From Amyelois transitella (lineage: Eukaryota > Arthropoda > Insecta > Lepidoptera > Pyralidae), in assembly GCF_032362555.1 (NCBI RefSeq), contig NC_083524.1, forward strand, positions 5,504,001 through 5,568,000: a stretch of DNA of 64,000 nucleotides, in the 5' to 3' direction. The notes below the pieces were generated by a model. The model did not search any database. It worked only from the letters and a program-made list of their open reading frames with translations, and was not told where the DNA came from. Both the position numbers and the translations under genes were made by a program. Positions 45,690-57,183 of this stretch are shown here, one piece after another. Position 1 is the first letter of the stretch. Each line of letters opens with the position of its first letter.

Positions 45690-45898
45690 CTAGGATGAAT
45701 AATTTTCCCCGTTTTTTTTTTCACATTTTCCATTATTTCTTCGTTCTGATAGTTGCACCGTGATGTTATATAGCCTAAAGCCTTCCTCGTTAAATGATCT
45801 ATTCAACACAAAAATAATTTTTCAATTCGAACCAGTAGTTCCTGAGATTAGCGCGTTCAAACAAACAAACGCTTCAGCTTTATAATATCAGTATAGAC
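45690..45898 (-). mobile_element. Helitron 5' segment, first of a near-tandem pair
   Basis: The minus strand begins TCTATACTGATATTATAAAG. About 205 bp are nearly identical to 46087-46302 (shared GCCTAAAGCCTTCCTCG and TTTCCATTATTTCTTCGTT). No 3' end of its own was found. Confidence 0.55.
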
Positions 45899-45902
45899 TA
45901 GA

Positions 45903-46302
45903 CTAGCTGTCCCCGGCAAACGTTGTTTTGCCATATAAATAATTACCATAAAAACGATTCTTGTGGGTTAATCTTAAAAGATGGACATATACTGTAGCGG
46001 ACATTTTTTAGATTATTTCAAGAGGAATAATACTTATATACATATATTTTTGGTATCGGGAACCGTTTTCGCAGCGCACGCAACGGAAGCCCTCAAGGAT
46101 GAATAATTTTTTCCGTTTTTTTCACATTTTCCATTATTTCTTCGTTTCTAATAGTTGCACCGTGATGTTATATAGCCTAAAGCCTTCCTCGATAAATGGT
46201 TTATTCAACACAAAAAGAATTTTTCAAATCGAACCTGCAGTTCCTGAGATTAGCGCGTTCAAACAAACAAACAAACTCTTCAGCTTTATAATATAATATA
46301 GA
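45903..46302 (-). mobile_element. Helitron, ~400 bp
   Basis: The minus strand begins TCTATATTATATTATAAAGC and ends GGCAAAACAACGTTTGCCGG-GGACAG-CTAG; a GGCAAA...TTTGCC hairpin precedes the CTAG. Confidence 0.65.
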
Positions 46303-46309
46303 TTATTAT

Positions 46310-46445
46310 TATAAATTATAGATGTCCAAGATTCAGGGACCTAGTTAAAAAAATCTATATTTTCCATGTTGACCTGCTCGGGATCGAACTGGAGACCTTC
46401 TGACAGACCACGCCCCTGATGCGTCATCGTCGATCGACGCCAACC
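46310..46445 (-). mobile_element. degenerate tRNA-like SINE
   Basis: The GGGATCGAACTGGAGACC block is a decayed B-box region, and ATAGATGTCCAAGATTCAGG matches the SINE body at 5.3 and 29.8 kb. Confidence 0.4.
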
Positions 46446-46516
46446 CGCTACTTGGGACGTTGGTACACACCGGAATTAAGATTAATTTATTGGCTATACA
46501 GATAAGCCGCGACAAC

Positions 46517-46742
46517 CGTGTGGTTCCTGGCACCAATAGAAAAAAAAAATAGGATCCCTTCATCTCTTTCCCATACATGTCGTAAAAGGCGACCAAGGGA
46601 TAGGTTGTAAACCTGGGCTTACAACCTGTGACTTTTTGAATCTCAATTCTATCATAAAGCTAAACAGTGGAACGTGGCCTATCAGTCTTTTTAAGACTGT
46701 TGGCTCTGTCTTCACCGGAATGGATATATATGTGTATGTATG
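46517..46742 (+). repeat. family A repeat, full length
   Basis: CGTGTGGTTCCTGGCACC head; CAGTCTTTTTAAGACTGTTG; ATGT tail. Confidence 0.82.
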
Positions 46743-47299
46743 CTATACAGATAAAATAAGGTAAAATAATCACAACTTATTTCGTTTCGTAAAAAGGTGT
46801 AATGTGAGAAATTATTAAAATAAAAACACTTAGTTCTAGAATCAAGATGTCAACGCACAATCTCAATCCCCTAGCCAAACATACGAGTAAAATCCATCGT
46901 GTATTTTTTATTGGTTAGAAACACAAATTCAAAATAACGTATATTTTTACACTAAACAGTTAATATTAAAATAAAAACATTTAAAAGTGCGAATAAGGAA
47001 CACGCTAACCTAAATAAGAGAAAAGTACCATTGGACACATTTTATTGTAAAATTGAGTTACTATTAAATAATTCATTAGTCTAATAAAAAAAAAATATAA
47101 GTCCTGTAAACTGAGAATACTTTAAAGAAAACAGTACAAAAAAAGATCATGAAAAATTTTCACCACCTCTAGAAGTGAACTTGTATATTATAGGAGAGAG
47201 TCTCTTTTTTTTTAACGAACACAAGGAAGATTTTTCTTGATCAAAGTTTAAGACTACTGTTTTGCAAGCTAATTAAGAGTGATGAGGTTTTAACAATTT

Positions 47300-49034
47300 T
47301 TACTCAAGATAGCCAAGGTCTCGGTAACTCTGAATTAAACCTACTATCTTTCTCTTAAAAAGACCAACTGATTCAGTATCTAAATTAGTGACTGACAAAT
47401 CTTCAGTCATTTTCTTAAAATTTTCGGGATCAGAAATTTCTGTGTTCATTGCATCCTTTAATTTAGCAGCGTCTTCTGATTTCCTAATTAACATCGAATG
47501 AGACATTATTACTACAGCTAGATATAGCTTAGAATATTTTCTCAAATCTGCATCAAGTTGATTTCTGGGATATACTTCGTTAACATCGAGATTAAATTTT
47601 TGGAGACATTTCTCTAATTCTGAGTGATAAAAGTCTATCCATTCGTGGAAATGCTGATGCCTTGTATTATAATCTGTACAGTTAAATATCATGTACTGAA
47701 GGTCATTTACAGGACTTCCTAACTTAATCATCTGGTAATCGATAAAAACCACCTCCTTTGGGACGTTTTTCTGAAACATGATAAGAGTAAATTTTAATAA
47801 ATACAAAAATAGACTGGTCACAAAATTTTAATACATTCTACTTATCACTATTAGAGAAGTAAAAATACACATTTTGACGTGTCAATGCCTTACAGGATAG
47901 ACCGAACCCGTACCTATTTGTCTATTTATAAATGTGTGATTATTCTTGTGTATTAAGGAATGTGGGATAGCAATACATCTGAATCTCACTTAGATCTTAC
48001 ATCTTGTGACTTTTAGGTATGTCTAGTCCGTAAGGGATAATGACTTATTTTTTCTGATTGAAATCTGTATTATAAGTACATTTACAAATTGGTTTCTTGT
48101 TAGGTGTCATTCGTTCGATTTTTGTTTTTTTAACCTTCACAGAAAGTAATTATAATGATGTTAAGACCCATATACAACGCATTTTCATAAACTTTATATT
48201 ATTTGAATAATTGAATAGTGAAGGTATAACCATAAAACTCACCTCAAACTGGAACATAATGTTATTGGTCCAAGCGTCACCATGTACAACAACAGAAAAC
48301 CTGGAATTGAGTTCTTCTTCATAGACCTTCTCATGGTGGTCAAACATTTTAGAGACTGTACCACGTACTGCTTCCTTATCTAGGTCACTATCTAGTACTG
48401 AAATCGTGTCATTCTCAAGATTTTTGAAATAATACTTAAAGTCAGGATTGGCACCCAAAAATCTGTAGAAATTTCCACCTAACTTGCCAATTAATGAGTC
48501 GAATATTTTAGGATCTTGTTTCTTTAATACAAACGATAATGAATGATAGTTTGCAAAGTTCTTGAGAATAACTTTGATGTGTTCATTTGGCAGTGGCGTG
48601 AATCGATCTAGCATTTTTAATCCTGATTCTCTGAGATCTTCCAGCAGTATAATTTCATTCGGTGGTTCTAAAAATGTTTCGTAGCACTCGGGGTAACGAA
48701 ATATTTCATCATTTGGCAATCCTGCAGCTCGCTGTATGTCAACAAATTTAGGTAATATATCATTGTACATGACACACTCGTTTCCGAAAAGTAGGACTGT
48801 ACCCATTGTATTTCTTAATAATTCTACAGTGGGTGCAATTTTTGCCACTATTTTGAATGTATCTCCATTACGAAGTTCTACAATTATTTTTTTAACATTA
48901 GCAGCATAGTTATCACCGGCTTGTCCAAGTGTTTCAATGCGAACTTTTTCAACTTTTAGACCTCTGTTTTCTAACACTTCACTTATTAATTCTTTCTGAC
49001 GTGGCGTCAAGCTATCAAGTTCTCCTTCAAACAT
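47300..49034 (-). CDS. EcKL/CHK kinase-like protein, gene 6
   Basis: Exons 49034-48243 and 47770-47300 (donor GTGAGT, acceptor TTTCAG, phase 0) encode 420 aa. Motifs: GQAGDNYAAN, IVAKIAPTVE, ILLEDL, VHGDAWTNN, FIDYQMIK. The start is taken at MFEGELDSL, two to three residues shorter than in its neighbours. An open frame runs 46 codons further upstream to 49172, but it crosses the promoter palindrome and TATA box (49088-49094), so it is probably untranslated. Exon 2 reads KNVPKE where its neighbours read ENVPVE. Confidence 0.9.
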
Positions 49035-49066
49035 TTTTGCCTTAATATTTCGACATAACAATAATC

Positions 49067-49142
49067 TTTTGTAGACATAAAATTGGCTTTTATACTTTTC
49101 TGCTATCAGCAAAGTATAAAAGCCAACTTTATATCTACAAAA
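49067..49142. promoter_or_regulatory. promoter palindrome of EcKL gene 6 with two opposed TATA boxes
   Basis: The arms 49067-49098 and 49111-49142 are 32 bp with only two mismatches and a 12 bp loop. Each arm contains TATAAAAGCC reading inward to outward, so a TATA box faces gene 6 (49094-49088, 54 bp from its ATG) and a second faces the opposite way (about 49115-49121). The loop region contains GCTGATAGC, a GATA-like site. TGATAAAATA follows at 49153-49162. Confidence 0.7.
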
Positions 49143-49175
49143 CCCTATGCTTTGATAAAATAATGTACACAATCA

Positions 49176-50031
49176 TCATAAGTTGAATATTTTGTTAATT
49201 TGAGTTTCATTAATGCTAAAACAACTGAACCGATAAAAATATAAGGTAGGTATTTATATCACAATCAAAACATTATATTTATCCTTATCATAATTAACCT
49301 ATTAATTGGTAAAGATGATGTAATTTGTTATAATTTTGTTACAAATTGTTAAGATTCAAACAAGTTAATAACAAACACCTTTTACAGCATTTAAGTTTTG
49401 ACCAACAGAATAATGATTTAAAAGAAGCGATCATTTTGATTTAATAAGTAGGTATCTTTGATTATTTTTTCATAAGTTATTTGTGTGTCTCAACAGAAAA
49501 ACAAATATATTTTTTTTTTAAAAAAAGTGTTTTGCCAATGTTAAATTTCATCAATATCGGTTCTGTGGTTAAGGCGTGAAAGCTTAAATGGTCAGAGTAA
49601 GTTTCGTATTTATGGTATAAGTTAGGATTTAGAATGTACAGTAAAAGTAAAAACATAGCCAAAATGCAGCTCTCTCACCGCTGAATGCAAACGATTAAAA
49701 ATTGAGATTAAAAGCTATTACTTAATTTTCTTTGAATCATCAAACTAAACGTGCCCTTCGAGTCTTTAGACTATTGGCTCTGTCTACCCCCATAAGACCA
49801 CCTACAAAAAGAGACAAATTTATGGCCACTACAAAAGAATACAGGTTTTTCGCAAATACCACTAACAGGAACTATCGTTTTTACTGAGATGAAAGGTACC
49901 CTATATGCTTCTCCAGACTCTTAATTATATACGTGATAGATCAAGCAGATTAATTTGGTAGATAACCCGCGAATGGTAATTTTACTGGTTATATACTGAA
50001 TTAATCTTAAACTATAAATCATTTTTTTTAA
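49176..50031. other. intergenic region upstream of EcKL gene 6
   Basis: A family A scrap at about 49737-49797 (plus) and a diverged Helitron-like segment at about 49805-49975 resembling 20258-20499. No gene. Confidence 0.4.
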
Positions 50032-50252
50032 TATACATACAGACTTAAGTATTTACACATCTATATCCCAAGCGGGGTAGACAAAGCTAACAGTCTTGAT
50101 AAGAACGAAAGGCAAAGGGCACGTTCATCTAATATTTATAATGAAATTGACATTGAAATAGGGACAGGTTGTTCGCCCATTGCCTACAAACATAATCCCA
50201 AATTTGTTAGCCTACCCCTTAGTCGCCTTTTACGACATCATAGGTAAGACAC
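50032..50252 (-). repeat. family A repeat, near full length
   Basis: CTATATCCCAAGCGGGGTAG to CCCTTAGTCGCCTTTTACGA; the head is lost. Confidence 0.75.
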
Positions 50253-50556
50253 GGATTATAGATAGTAGAATAATATAAAAAATGATTTAAATTAAAAAAT
50301 GTTTAATATTAGTTGGGATTCTAATATAGATTTGTAAATAAAAGTTAGTCACGTGCCGACCCCACAGAAAGAGTGATATAAGTATAGCAACATACAAAAT
50401 ACATAAAGATATATTATCAAATCCGTTATTTACAGAAATCAACTCCTGTTTTATCAACAACTAAGTCTGATAACATTAAACCTCATTAACCATTGACGGT
50501 GATATTAAAATCTACAACACAATATTTACATTGTGTACCGTAGGCATCAAATCCAT

Positions 50557-50657
50557 ACACTAATATTATAAATGCGATGGTAAGTTTATATGTTTGTTTG
50601 TTTTCTCTTTACGCGTTATCTTCTACCATCTTCTTGGTAACTCTCAAAGATAACATA
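50557..50657 (+). mobile_element. Helitron-like 5' leader interrupted by a family A repeat
   Basis: CACTAATATTATAAATGCGA, GTTTGTTTG, ACGCGTTATCTTCT; the family A copy at 50658 follows directly and the element seems to resume near 50785. Confidence 0.4.
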
Positions 50658-50778
50658 ACATATAATCACGTCTATATCCCTTGCGGGGTAGGCAGAGCCA
50701 ACAGTCATCAAAAGATTGAATGGCCACGTCTAGCTACTCGGCTAAATGATAGAATTGAGATTCAAATAGTGACAGGTT
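50658..50778 (-). repeat. family A repeat, 3' half
   Basis: ACATATAATCACGTCTATAT, CCCTTGCGGGGTAGGC, GAGATTCAAATAGTGACAGG. Confidence 0.72.
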
Positions 50779-50964
50779 TTTCATATACTTAATTTAAGAG
50801 TCAGGAGAATGGCATGGGGTAGTTCTTATTCCGGCAAAAATTACAGTCCCCGTGAATTTTGTTATAAAACTGTATTCTTTTATAGGTCGCTCTAAATTCT
50901 TCGCTTTTTTTAGGTGGCACAAAATTTGTCGCTTTTTGCGGGTGGTGCTATTCGAGCTGCTGCT

Positions 50965-51120
50965 AGTATGGAATAAATCGTCAAACACGTTAAAGTATCG
51001 TCGTGTCGGTCGACATGAAGGCACAGTTTCTAATTCTCCCACGGCCATGTACCAATAACTCTTTCCTGAATTGCGTAGTTACAATAATTTTTTAAACAAC
51101 CGATTATTTTACAGTGAGAC
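50965..51120 (+). mobile_element. diverged tRNA-like SINE, as at 17057
   Basis: AAGGCACAGTTTCTAATTCT then CCCACGGCCATGTACCAATA and an AT-rich body, aligned with 17110-17220. Confidence 0.45.
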
Positions 51121-51129
51121 ATCGTACGG

Positions 51130-51290
51130 AAAACAGGACCTCCAGGAAAATCGAGGTGTAACCATGATTCAACATGAGTTAGGTCCCCCTGCAAAGATTG
51201 CGGATGTCAGGCATCATGGGAGTCGCTTCTTGTAAAAATCTGAACGAAGCATTCCTGAAACATGGTCACAAACCGACCTTCAAAGAGATC
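51130..51290 (+). repeat. dispersed repeat (family C), copy 4
   Basis: AGTTAGGTCCCCCTGCAAAG, ATTGCGGATGTCAGGCATCA, GGGAGTCGCTTCTTGTAAAA. Confidence 0.55.
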
Positions 51291-52387
51291 AGGATGTAAC
51301 GTCAAGAGGACGAAGTAATGTAATGACAAAATCTATGGAACTATTCACCATACGTTCACAATTAACATAGAATAAGGATTAAAATGAATGGCTTTGATTT
51401 ATTTACAGGATAGAAAGAGCTATGTTGCTTGTTTATTCGGAGATAGTAACAGCCTACAAGTGTAATCGAAAACTCTTTCACAACTATTTTTCGCATTTTT
51501 CTCATCATGGTGTGTTATAGACGCTAATGTGTACAATCAACAACATATATCAGTTGTCAGATCCAGTAAATTAACAAAAATCTTACCAATTAGCAACAGT
51601 ATAAGAAAACAATTGGCATTTTAAAATTGTCATATCTTTAAAATTTTGGATTTGGGCAATAATACCACTTCAGCACCCCAGATACCTATAGAATTATAAC
51701 CTCAAGCCTGAATAGCGAATTGTGTTTTAAACTACGCCCACATAATTTTAGATGAAGACAAAAAAAACAATTCTGTAGTCAATTATGACCAGTTGTGAAA
51801 TCATTTCCAAGGTAATCACGGTCTGATGCCTGACACCGAGCTACGGCCTTCATGATTTTTGATTCACTAGTTTTTCTACTCTATCTTGTTTTCTGATGTT
51901 TTTCCTCTTCATATTTTAATGTTTTTATTTTATTTGGTTTATATTTGTTAATATTATTTTACTGTCTCTTAAACCCTTCTGACTTTGACCCGGTTGTTAA
52001 GTTTTTACACAAACTGACTTTCGTCTGACTAGAATTGATATGATAATGATAACATTATACGGACAAATTTTCCGTCTCATATCATCATTATCATATAAAT
52101 CTTTGATTATTTACAAAAAAGCAAGCTCGTCGTCTAAATATATACCTTTTAAAAATATTTTATCACAATTTATATCCACGAACACTAAAACACGTGTTAT
52201 TCAGTCACTCGCGACTGGACATTAGCGTCCCAAAGAACCAACAACAATGAGCTCACGGATGAAGTGTCATCTAAAAATTGTTTCCAGTGATAAAGCAAAA
52301 AGCAAATAATGTCATTGGTGTGGAGTGATAATAACCGGAATCATTAAGCGTCGGAGGTTAAGGTAGCAGACTAAATTAAAATAGTAC
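51291..52387. other. non-coding stretch, no gene seen
   Basis: AT-rich; short frames only; no recognised repeat. Confidence 0.4.
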
Positions 52388-52618
52388 ACACATAAATACA
52401 TATAAACACGTCTATATCCATCTCGTAGACAAAGCCAACAGTCTTGAAAAGACTGATAGGCCACGTTCCACTGTTTAGCTTTATGATAGAATTGAGATTC
52501 AAATAGTGACAGGTGACTTGCCCGTCGCCTAAAAGAAGAATCATCTTTTACGACATCCATGGGAAAGATATGGAGTGGTCCTATTCTTTATCTTCTGGTG
52601 TCGGGAACCACACGACAC
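52388..52618 (-). repeat. family A repeat, near full length
   Basis: CACGTCTATATCCATCTCG through GGGAACCACACGACAC, with a small deletion before the TTTTACGACATCCATGGG block. Confidence 0.82.
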
Positions 52619-52904
52619 TTATAGTAAATCTAATAATGTTCGCGATCATAAAATGCGTACGTAGTCTAAAAGATTGACAAGTTGAAAGAGATCAGATTTA
52701 TCTTTACCACAAGGTTGATCATTAGTAACATTAACAATAGTTTTAGAAAACAATTGCTTTTTGAATTACCATTTAGGTGAAACAATTATGTTTTTCTTGT
52801 ATTTTTATGGTTTTGTAATTCTACGATTAATAAAATTATCAGGTTCTTAATGAGTGGAGGTATTTCAACAATCGATCGATATATATACGAGTAAAATAAA
52901 CAAG

Positions 52905-52975
52905 GTAACAGCTGAACGTGGCCTATCAGTCTTTCAAGACTGCTGGCCATGACTACCCCGCAAGGGGTATGAATG
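52905..52975 (+). repeat. family A repeat, 3' fragment
   Basis: ACAGCTGAACGTGGCCTATC, CAGTCTTTCAAGACTG, CTACCCCGCAAGGGGTATG. Confidence 0.65.
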
Positions 52976-53171
52976 AATTGTGATAATATAAATGAATGAA
53001 TAAAGAACAAGTTATTTATAATAAATTCCTTCGTACTACTTAATTTACTAAATATTGTGATATTATGAGCGTATTATTACAATGTCATTACATTTTATGT
53101 TTCCCAAATTAATACTTGAATAAATAACGTGAACCACTGGTCTAAATGCTATTTATTCCTAGGTATTTGTT

Positions 53172-53529
53172 AAATTAGAGAACCATAACATTCAGGTAAA
53201 CGAAAGACTTCATGTGATGATAAGCCAGCGGCAATTTTCGGCAGCATTTCGTTGTACACGGTTCACTCCTTTTTAAATAATCTGACTGCAATTATTGCAG
53301 CTCTTGCCGTTTCATTAGTTAGTGCAACTTTTCTTATAATCTTAAATGCTTCATCATTATCTAATTCTGCCGTTATCGTTTTGACATTAGCGACATAATT
53401 ATGTGTGTGTCCAAGTGTTCCTATTAGAACTTTATTAGCTTTAAGTTCTATAATGTAATACTTCTCTTACCGCTTATTTTGATGTGGCGTTAAGCTGTTA
53501 ATTCCTCCTTGAACTACAAATTGGGACAC
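53172..53529 (-). pseudogene. decayed EcKL first exon
   Basis: The minus strand can be followed through INSLTPHQN, KVLIGTLGHTHNYVANVK, TITAELDNDEAFKII, RKVALTNETARAA and FRLPECYG, clearly the N-lobe of an EcKL. The start codon is ACG, there is a frame break after the first block, a TGA replaces the Cys of the NECxxY block, about five residues are missing before AAGLS, and the copy stops after PECYGSLI. No second exon lies nearby. It sits between genes 6 and 7. Confidence 0.85.
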
Positions 53530-53887
53530 GTTGCCTCGAATCTCCGATATCTATTGAATAACTGGGACTCTTAAATTATCAATTTATTCTTTACACTTTA
53601 TGATACATATCGCATTGATAATATTATGATATAGATTGATGAAATAACATTTTACGTGTACATATTTATCTCCTATATGCAGAGATAAAATGTTCAAGAA
53701 CTCTACTATATTATTTAGTTCTTCTATTGCTTTACTTTTTGTACAAAACATTAAGTTAAACAACCTACACATTTATTTTATATGTTATGTACTTATTTGT
53801 TATGTTTGTCTAAGAAAAATCCACTGTATTTCTGATTGTAGATAATATATACCAATATAATGAAATTTAGACGAACGTATCTTGATC

Positions 53888-54068
53888 AAATTAAGGACGT
53901 CCTGGCAAAGGGTCAGGTCAAAAGTACCCGAAACCGCCGAGCTTGCATGAAGAGAGTTATGAATGTGGATGAAGCGAAGAAAATATGCAGAGATCGTGGC
54001 AAGTGGAAGGAGGTAGTCTCTGCCTACCCCTCCGGGAAAGAGGCGTGATATTATGTATGTATGTATAA
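53888..54068 (+). mobile_element. 5'-truncated non-LTR retrotransposon, second copy
   Basis: Same C-terminal frame as 3454-3632 (KGQVKSTRNRRACMKRVMN, GKWKEVVSAYPSG, stop 54046-54048) and an (ATGT)n tail. Confidence 0.72.
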
Positions 54069-54598
54069 TGAAATTTAAATAATACTTTTAATTAGTAACA
54101 CACTAGGTAATATTATTATATTTTCTAAGAAATAAAGTTTGTTAACTAATCGGGGAGCGTAAACATGATAAGAGAAATGAGGTGAGATATTAAATTATTA
54201 TCTTAATATTATTAAAGTTAAACAATAAACTAATATTTTGCTAGTTGCAGTAATCAATTACGCATTTTACATAGAAATTTGAATAATTAAGGAGATTTCT
54301 TCTTTATATGGCATTTTTATTGACAAAAAGGAAAATTAAGCTATTCTCAAGAATAAATATTAAATAACTCAAATTCTTTAACAAAATAATTTATATAAAA
54401 AATAAGTGTATAATAATAATACATTGATAATAATAAAATGGCGTCTTGAAAATTTATTTCGTAGGTCCCAAGAGACGACACAAGCTTAGTGTAGACAATT
54501 TAGTCCGAATAATTGTATTTGCCTTCGCTCAAATTGTATTAATGCCTTTCTGATGATTGAGAAAGTGGGCTTTTCAATTGACACAAAGCCCTTCAATA

Positions 54599-56279
54599 TT
54601 ACTCAAGAAAGCCCAACTCACGATAACTCTGAACCAATTCCTCAATTTTACCCTTGAACCGTGCAATAGAGTCAGAGTCTAAGTTTGATATTTGCAGTGA
54701 AGCTGTTAACTGTTCAATCTCCTCCGTGTCAGAACTGTCGTTAACAATTACATCCTTAATTTTAGCAGCGTCTTCAGTTTTCCTTATTAACATCGAATGC
54801 GACATAATTATTGTACCCAGATAAAATTTAGAGTATCTTCGGAGATCAGCGTCAAGTTGATCCCTCGGGTATACGTAATTAGCTTTCATGCCGAAGTTGG
54901 ACAAAGATTTGTCCAGTTCCGAATGATAGTAGTCAATCCATTCATAGAAGTATTGATGCCTTGTATTGTAATCTGAACAATTGAATATCATGTATTGGAG
55001 ATCGTTCACAGGACTTCCAACCTTACATAACTGGTAATCGATCAAAATCGCTCCCACTGGGTTGCTTCCCTGCAATTTAACACATTTCTAGAATTACTTA
55101 CCACCAAAAAAATACTGACTGAAATAAGCCTATAGTGATAAAATTTAATCAGCTCTTTTCAGTTTATGAAATATATCTTAGAAACAGACATGGACTTCTA
55201 CTTTGTTGTACCATATAGCGATTACTAAATAAATACTAAAGCTTGACAAAGAACCATCATACTAATGCACTTTCATAATTTTAATTTCGATTAGTGCTAT
55301 CAATGTACAGTATTATCTTATCATCAAGCTTTATCAAAAAGTGTACTGTACATATCCATAAAAAAATCAGCTCAGAAATATTAAGGAAGATAAATTTTAT
55401 TATTAAACTGGACATTTATTCACATACTATTCGTTTGTCCTCGGTCACCATAATAATGTAGATATTTTTATAGCTCACCTCGAAACGAAACATCATATTG
55501 TTGGTCCAAGCGTCACCATGAATAATAACAGAATATCTAGAATTGCGTTCATATTTGAGAATTTTTGCAGAATGTTTTGATAATTCAGAAAGAGTACCAC
55601 GGATAGCCTTTTTATATTCCTCACTTTCTAAAATTGAAATCGCATCTGCTTCAACACTAGCAAAATATTGTAGAGTGTCAGGTTTTGTACTTAACACTGA
55701 ATAATAATCTTCAAACTTATTAGTATATGAATCAAAAGTATCTGGATCATTTTTCTTGAACACATACGATAAAGAATGTAAAATTGCTAAGTTTTTCAAA
55801 ACAAGTCTAATGCTTTCATTTGTCAACGGAGTAAATCGATCAAGCATTTTATAATTTGACACTGTTAGATCTTCCAAAAGTAATATTTCATTCAAAGGCT
55901 CCTTTAAAGTTCCGTAGCACTCAGGATACTTGAAAAAATCTTGTGGCGATAAACCAGCAGCGCGTTGTATATCAATAAATTTTGGAAGAATGTCGTTGTA
56001 TACGACACACTCATTATTAAAAAGCATTGCCGTGCCTAGTGCTTCCCTAGCCATTTCATTTGTTGGTGCAACTTTTGCCACGATTTTGAAACTTTCACCA
56101 TTGTCCAACTCAGCTATTATGTTCTTGACATCAGCAATATAATTATCACCAGCCTGACCAAGTGTTTTTATGTGAATTTTCTTGGCTTTCAGTTTCCTTT
56201 TATCAAGCACTTTACATATCAAATCTTTTTGACTCGGCGTCAGACTATCTATTTCTCCGTCAAACACAAGTTCTGCCAT
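54599..56279 (-). CDS. EcKL/CHK kinase-like protein, gene 7
   Basis: Exons 56279-55479 and 55069-54599 (donor GTGAGC, acceptor TTGCAG, phase 0) encode 423 aa. Motifs: GQAGDNYIAD (Asp where others have Asn), IVAKVAPTNE, LLLEDL, IHGDAWTNN, ILIDYQLCK, ending YRELGFLE-TAA. First gene of the array in transcriptional order. TATA at 56331-56337 and TGATAAAATTA at 56354-56364 match genes 4 and 5. The 409 bp intron has no recognised insert. Confidence 0.92.
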
Positions 56280-56330
56280 GCTCGTCAGATATTTGAGCTC
56301 TGTAACTGTTTTGTTATATATTTAGGTGCC

Positions 56331-56364
56331 TTTTATACCTAGCTGATTTGTTGTGATAAAATTA
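56331..56364 (-). promoter_or_regulatory. promoter of EcKL gene 7: TATA plus GATA-type element
   Basis: TATAAAAGGC 52 bp before the ATG; TAATTTTATCA at 56364-56354, then a GATAA site at about 56367-56373. Confidence 0.58.
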
Positions 56365-56424
56365 TAGATAACGGATACTTACAGCTGATTAAACGAAAAT
56401 ATCAACAAAAATAGAGACTATAAG

Positions 56425-56645
56425 TAGTTAGTTAATCCCCCACGGAAATGAAGGGTGTTATAAATTTGTCGTGTCTTTCTGTGTGCCTATTTGTCCGTGG
56501 CATCATAAGTCACAAACAGATGAAACGATATCAATTTATATGTTTTATGATATACCTACGTGCAAGTATCCTTAGACATGTTTTATAAATCGGTTAAGCC
56601 GTTTAAAGTGGATGTTAAAGGTGGTTAAGGTAGACCGAATGTCGG
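56425..56645 (+). repeat. dispersed repeat, unassigned
   Basis: CCCCCACGGAAATGAAGGGT, GTCTTTCTGTGTGCCTATTT, GTCCGTGGCATC, then ACAGATGAAACGAT. This is a common lepidopteran dispersed sequence; class not assigned. Confidence 0.5.
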
Positions 56646-57183
56646 TGAACATACTCGAGTGAAAACGCACTGATAGAGAATATTGATGATTTAATCGGGA
56701 GTGTTCTTAGCTTAAACCCCGATGCAACAAAAGAGATTTAGATAGGTTAGACTAAGTATTTGTTTTGGATTTGGAGCGGTCACTCAATGCGACGTATTTC
56801 GAAAATATTCTAAGGTACTTTAAGATTGAGTTTCTTACTTTATAAAGGGAACTTAAATTTATATGGGGTATTTTTTAAATTTTTTATTTATTTTAAATTC
56901 ATTTTCTTAAAATCGTATTGTCTTAAACTAATGTTAAGTTATGAAACTCGTTTTTATTTCATCAAAATTTTTAATATGTATATTGTCACTTTAAAGCACC
57001 GTACTATGCATTCGATAATTGGGGTGAGTACAATATAACCCTAAGGTTTCGTTCCTTTCCGGACGTGCTTCCGGAAATCGATACGCTGGTAACATAAAAA
57101 AGATAAAAAAGGCAACAAATCAAATGTATGGTACAATATAAGAAAAATAAACCACAGTACAGGCAATTGCCCTAATGTAGGAC
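56646..57183. other. non-coding stretch, no gene seen
   Basis: AT-rich; no recognised feature. Confidence 0.4.

Noticed and set aside
49035-49172. 46-residue N-terminal extension of EcKL gene 6
   Set aside because: It would be translated through the TATA box and promoter palindrome; all paralogues start at the MxxxFEGE position.
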